A stretch of DNA of 6,462 bases from Acidimicrobiaceae bacterium. Its GTDB lineage: Bacteria > Actinomycetota > Acidimicrobiia > Acidimicrobiales > Salinilacustritrichaceae. This document shows positions 4,910-6,462 of this stretch, piece by piece. Position numbers and translations under genes: made by a program. Position 1 is the first letter of the stretch. Every line of letters starts with the position of its first letter. The notes beneath the pieces are model-generated. The model was not told the origin of the DNA. It saw nothing but the letters and a program-made list of their open reading frames with translations, and did no database searches. The stretch lies in the NCBI GenBank assembly GCA_003476595.1, contig DMTU01000346.1, positions 4,335-10,796 of the forward strand. The letters are read 5' to 3'.

Positions 4910-5675
4910 CCGACCGGAGCCCGACGAGATCCAGCGTGACCCACCGGTAGCCGGCGTCCTGCACGGCGGCGACGACCTCGTCCCGCTGCGCCACCACCCC
5001 GTCGATGCGGTCGACCGGCACCTCGATGCGCGCCAGCTCCTCGTGGTGCCGGACCCGCAACTCGCCGAACCCCATCGCCCGCAGCGCCGCCTCGGCCTGC
5101 TCGACCGACCGGAGCCGGCCGAGGGTGACCGGGATGCCGTACGGCAGCCGGGACGCGAGGCAGGGCGCCGCCGGCTTGTCCCACGTCCGCAACCCGAGCT
5201 CACGTGACGCGGCTCGGACGTCGTCCTTGGTGAACCCGGCATCCACCAGCGGGAACACCGCGCCGCGCTGGCGGGCGGCGTCCTGACCGGGACGGTGATC
5301 GTCGAGGTCGTCGAGGTTCACCCCGAGGGCGACGGTGGCACCGGCCGTGGCCACGATCGGCTCGACCGCCTCCATCAGCGCGTCCTTGCACCAGAAGCAG
5401 CGGTCGATGTCGTTGCGCTGGTAGGCGGCGTTGGCCATCTCCTCGGTGTGCACCTCCCGCCAGGTCAAGCCCCACTCCGCGGCGAGCGTGCGGCAGTCGT
5501 CGTGCTCGGCACCGGCCAGCGACGGCGACACCGCGGTCACCGCAGTGACCCGTTCCGGGCCGAGCGCGTCGTTGGCGACCCAGGCGAGGAACGACGAGTC
5601 CGCGCCCCCGGAGAACGCGACGACGACCTCGCCGAGCCCGACGAGCTGCTCGCGGAGTGCGGCCAGATCACCCAT
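4890..5675 (-). CDS. larE: LarE, ATP-dependent sacrificial sulfur transferase
   Basis: LarE adenylates the carboxylates of the nickel-pincer cofactor precursor (pyridinium dicarboxylate mononucleotide, made by LarB) and inserts sulfur. LarC then adds nickel to give the cofactor of lactate racemase LarA. The 261 residues show the PP-loop S22-G-G-A-D-S27 for ATP. Next come R-C93-F-W-C96-K, D-D-H-R-P-G at 125-130, W-D-K-P-A-A-P-C172-L-A-S-R-L-P-Y-G at 165-180, and the closing R-V-R-H-H-E...T-L-D-L-x-G-x-R-S-G-x-L-N. Cys172 matches the sulfur-donor Cys176 of the Lactobacillus enzyme. The extra pair Cys93/Cys96 points to the three-cysteine type thought to bind a [4Fe-4S] cluster and recycle sulfur catalytically. 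The start ATG overlaps the pirin stop by eight bases. No larA, larB or larC is in the window. Confidence 0.93.
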   Translation of the reverse strand: MGDLAALREQLVGLGEVVVAFSGGADSSFLAWVANDALGPERVTAVTAVSPSLAGAEHDDCRTLAAEWGLTWREVHTEEMANAAYQRNDIDRCFWCKDALMEAVEPIVATAGATVALGVNLDDLDDHRPGQDAARQRGAVFPLVDAGFTKDDVRAASRELGLRTWDKPAAPCLASRLPYGIPVTLGRLRSVEQAEAALRAMGFGELRVRHHEELARIEVPVDRIDGVVAQRDEVVAAVQDAGYRWVTLDLVGLRSGNLNPG

Positions 5676-6462
5676 CGGTGCGACCCCACGGCGGCGGTCC
5701 GGTGTCGATGCGCGGCAACGGCGACCCCACGGCACCGAAGCGGTCGGTGTCCTGCGCGGTCCAGGCCCGGTGGGCCTCGATGATCTCGTCGCGGGACCGG
5801 CCCACGTAGTTCCACCACATGACGAGCTCGTCCTCGAGGGGCGTGCCACCGAGCAGCATCGCCCGGGTCGGCCCTTCGGTGGTGATGCGGCACTCGTCGT
5901 GCCCGACGCCCAGGTAGGCGAGCATCCCGGGCTCGACCTCGTGGCCTTCGACGACCAGCCGGCCCTCCAGCACGACGATGCCGTGCTCGTGGGTCGGGAC
6001 GAGCGCGAGGTCGGTCTGACCGGTCCCCAGCTCGAGGTCGACCCCGAGGTGGTCGGTGTCGCGACGGGCCGGTGAGGTCTGGCCCTCCAGCTCGCCGACG
6101 AGCACGGTGGCGGTGCCGGCACCGACCTCGATGCGGGGCAGGTCGGCGTGGTGCTCGAACGCGGGGGCGCCGTGGCGGGTGTCCTCGGGCTGGGCCACCC
6201 ACAGCTGGATGCCCTGCAGCTCGCCGGCGTAGCGGCCGGTGGCCTCCTCGCTGTGGGCGATGCCGTTGCCGGCGGTCATCAGGTTCAGCTGCCCGGGGGC
6301 GATGACCTGCTCGGAGCCGAGGGAGTCGCGGTGCAGGGCCTCACCGCTGATCAGCCAGGTCACGGTCTGGAGCCCGATGTGGGGGTGCGGGCCGACGTCG
6401 AGGCCCCGCTCCTCGGTCACGGCGGCCGGACCCACGTGGTCGGCGAAGCACCAGGCCCCGAT
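5668..6462 (-). CDS. Pirin family protein (5' end outside window)
   Basis: Pirins are bicupin iron proteins in the cytoplasm; some act as quercetin dioxygenases or redox-dependent partners. The visible 264 residues are open to the window edge and begin inside the first cupin, with roughly 25-30 N-terminal residues missing. Counting from the first visible residue: W-C-F-A-D-H at 4-9; H26-P-H28-I-G-L-Q-T-V-T; H-R-D-S-L-G; M-T-A-G-N-G-I-A-H70-S-E72. H26, H28, H70 and E72 correspond to the three-histidine, one-glutamate metal site of pirin, so the site is intact. The C-terminal cupin carries P-T-H-E-H-G-I-V-V-L-E-G, then G-G-T-P-L and W-W-N-Y-V-G-R-S-R-D-E-I, both typical. It lies upstream of larE and shares eight bases with it, so the two are almost certainly co-transcribed. 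The natural substrate is unknown. Confidence 0.93.
   Translation of the reverse strand: MGAWCFADHVGPAAVTEERGLDVGPHPHIGLQTVTWLISGEALHRDSLGSEQVIAPGQLNLMTAGNGIAHSEEATGRYAGELQGIQLWVAQPEDTRHGAPAFEHHADLPRIEVGAGTATVLVGELEGQTSPARRDTDHLGVDLELGTGQTDLALVPTHEHGIVVLEGRLVVEGHEVEPGMLAYLGVGHDECRITTEGPTRAMLLGGTPLEDELVMWWNYVGRSRDEIIEAHRAWTAQDTDRFGAVGSPLPRIDTGPPPWGRTDG

Noticed and set aside
5676..6122. Upstream extension of the larE frame into the pirin gene
   Set aside because: The added sequence is a Ser/Arg/Pro-rich shadow of pirin; LarE homology starts just after the ATG at 5675.
1..6462. tRNA, rRNA, CRISPR arrays, insertion sequences or attachment sites
   Set aside because: No tRNA-like cloverleaf, spaced direct repeats, transposase motifs or terminal repeats were seen; nearly all of the window is coding.

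Overview
The window looks like chromosome of a very GC-rich actinobacterium. Third codon positions are almost all G or C, GTG starts are common, and genes overlap by a few bases. The small conserved hypotheticals fit Actinomycetota, possibly an Acidimicrobiia-type lineage, but the species cannot be named from this sequence. There is no rRNA, tRNA, CRISPR array, insertion sequence or phage gene, and base composition and codon use look uniform.

Region by region: (1) Bases 1-485, plus strand, hold the C-terminal part of a nitroreductase-family protein and a probable small acidic protein that starts on the nitroreductase stop codon (ATGA). The small protein runs tail-to-tail into the end of lutC. 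(2) Bases 378-3269, minus strand, hold a complete lutA-lutB-lutC operon for L-lactate oxidation. Start and stop codons overlap at both junctions. (3) Bases 3270-3376 are the only real intergenic gap. It contains a perfect 34-bp inverted repeat and, just before lutA, a tiny upstream ORF that ends on the lutA GTG start. (4) Bases 3377-3877, minus strand, encode an uncharacterised 166-residue protein. Its start codon directly abuts a divergent plus-strand DUF427 gene. (5) Bases 3878-4882, plus strand, hold the DUF427 gene, an unrecognised 91-residue protein, and a 49-residue Gly/Arg-rich protein with no acidic residues. (6) Bases 4890-6462, minus strand, hold larE (ATP-dependent sulfur transferase for the nickel-pincer cofactor) and, upstream and overlapping it, a pirin-family gene that runs off the window edge.

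Together: LutA, LutB and LutC form a cytoplasmic iron-sulfur system that oxidises L-lactate to pyruvate. LarE belongs to the pathway that makes the cofactor of lactate racemase, so two lactate-linked functions lie about 1.6 kb apart. No larA, larB, larC, lactate permease or regulator is visible, so the link is suggestive only. The rest is metabolism or hypothetical. I see no clear new defence or mobile system. The best candidates for undescribed biology are the 49-residue arginine-rich protein, the two upstream mini-ORFs that end inside GTG starts, the 34-bp palindrome, and the small acidic ORF overlapping lutC.
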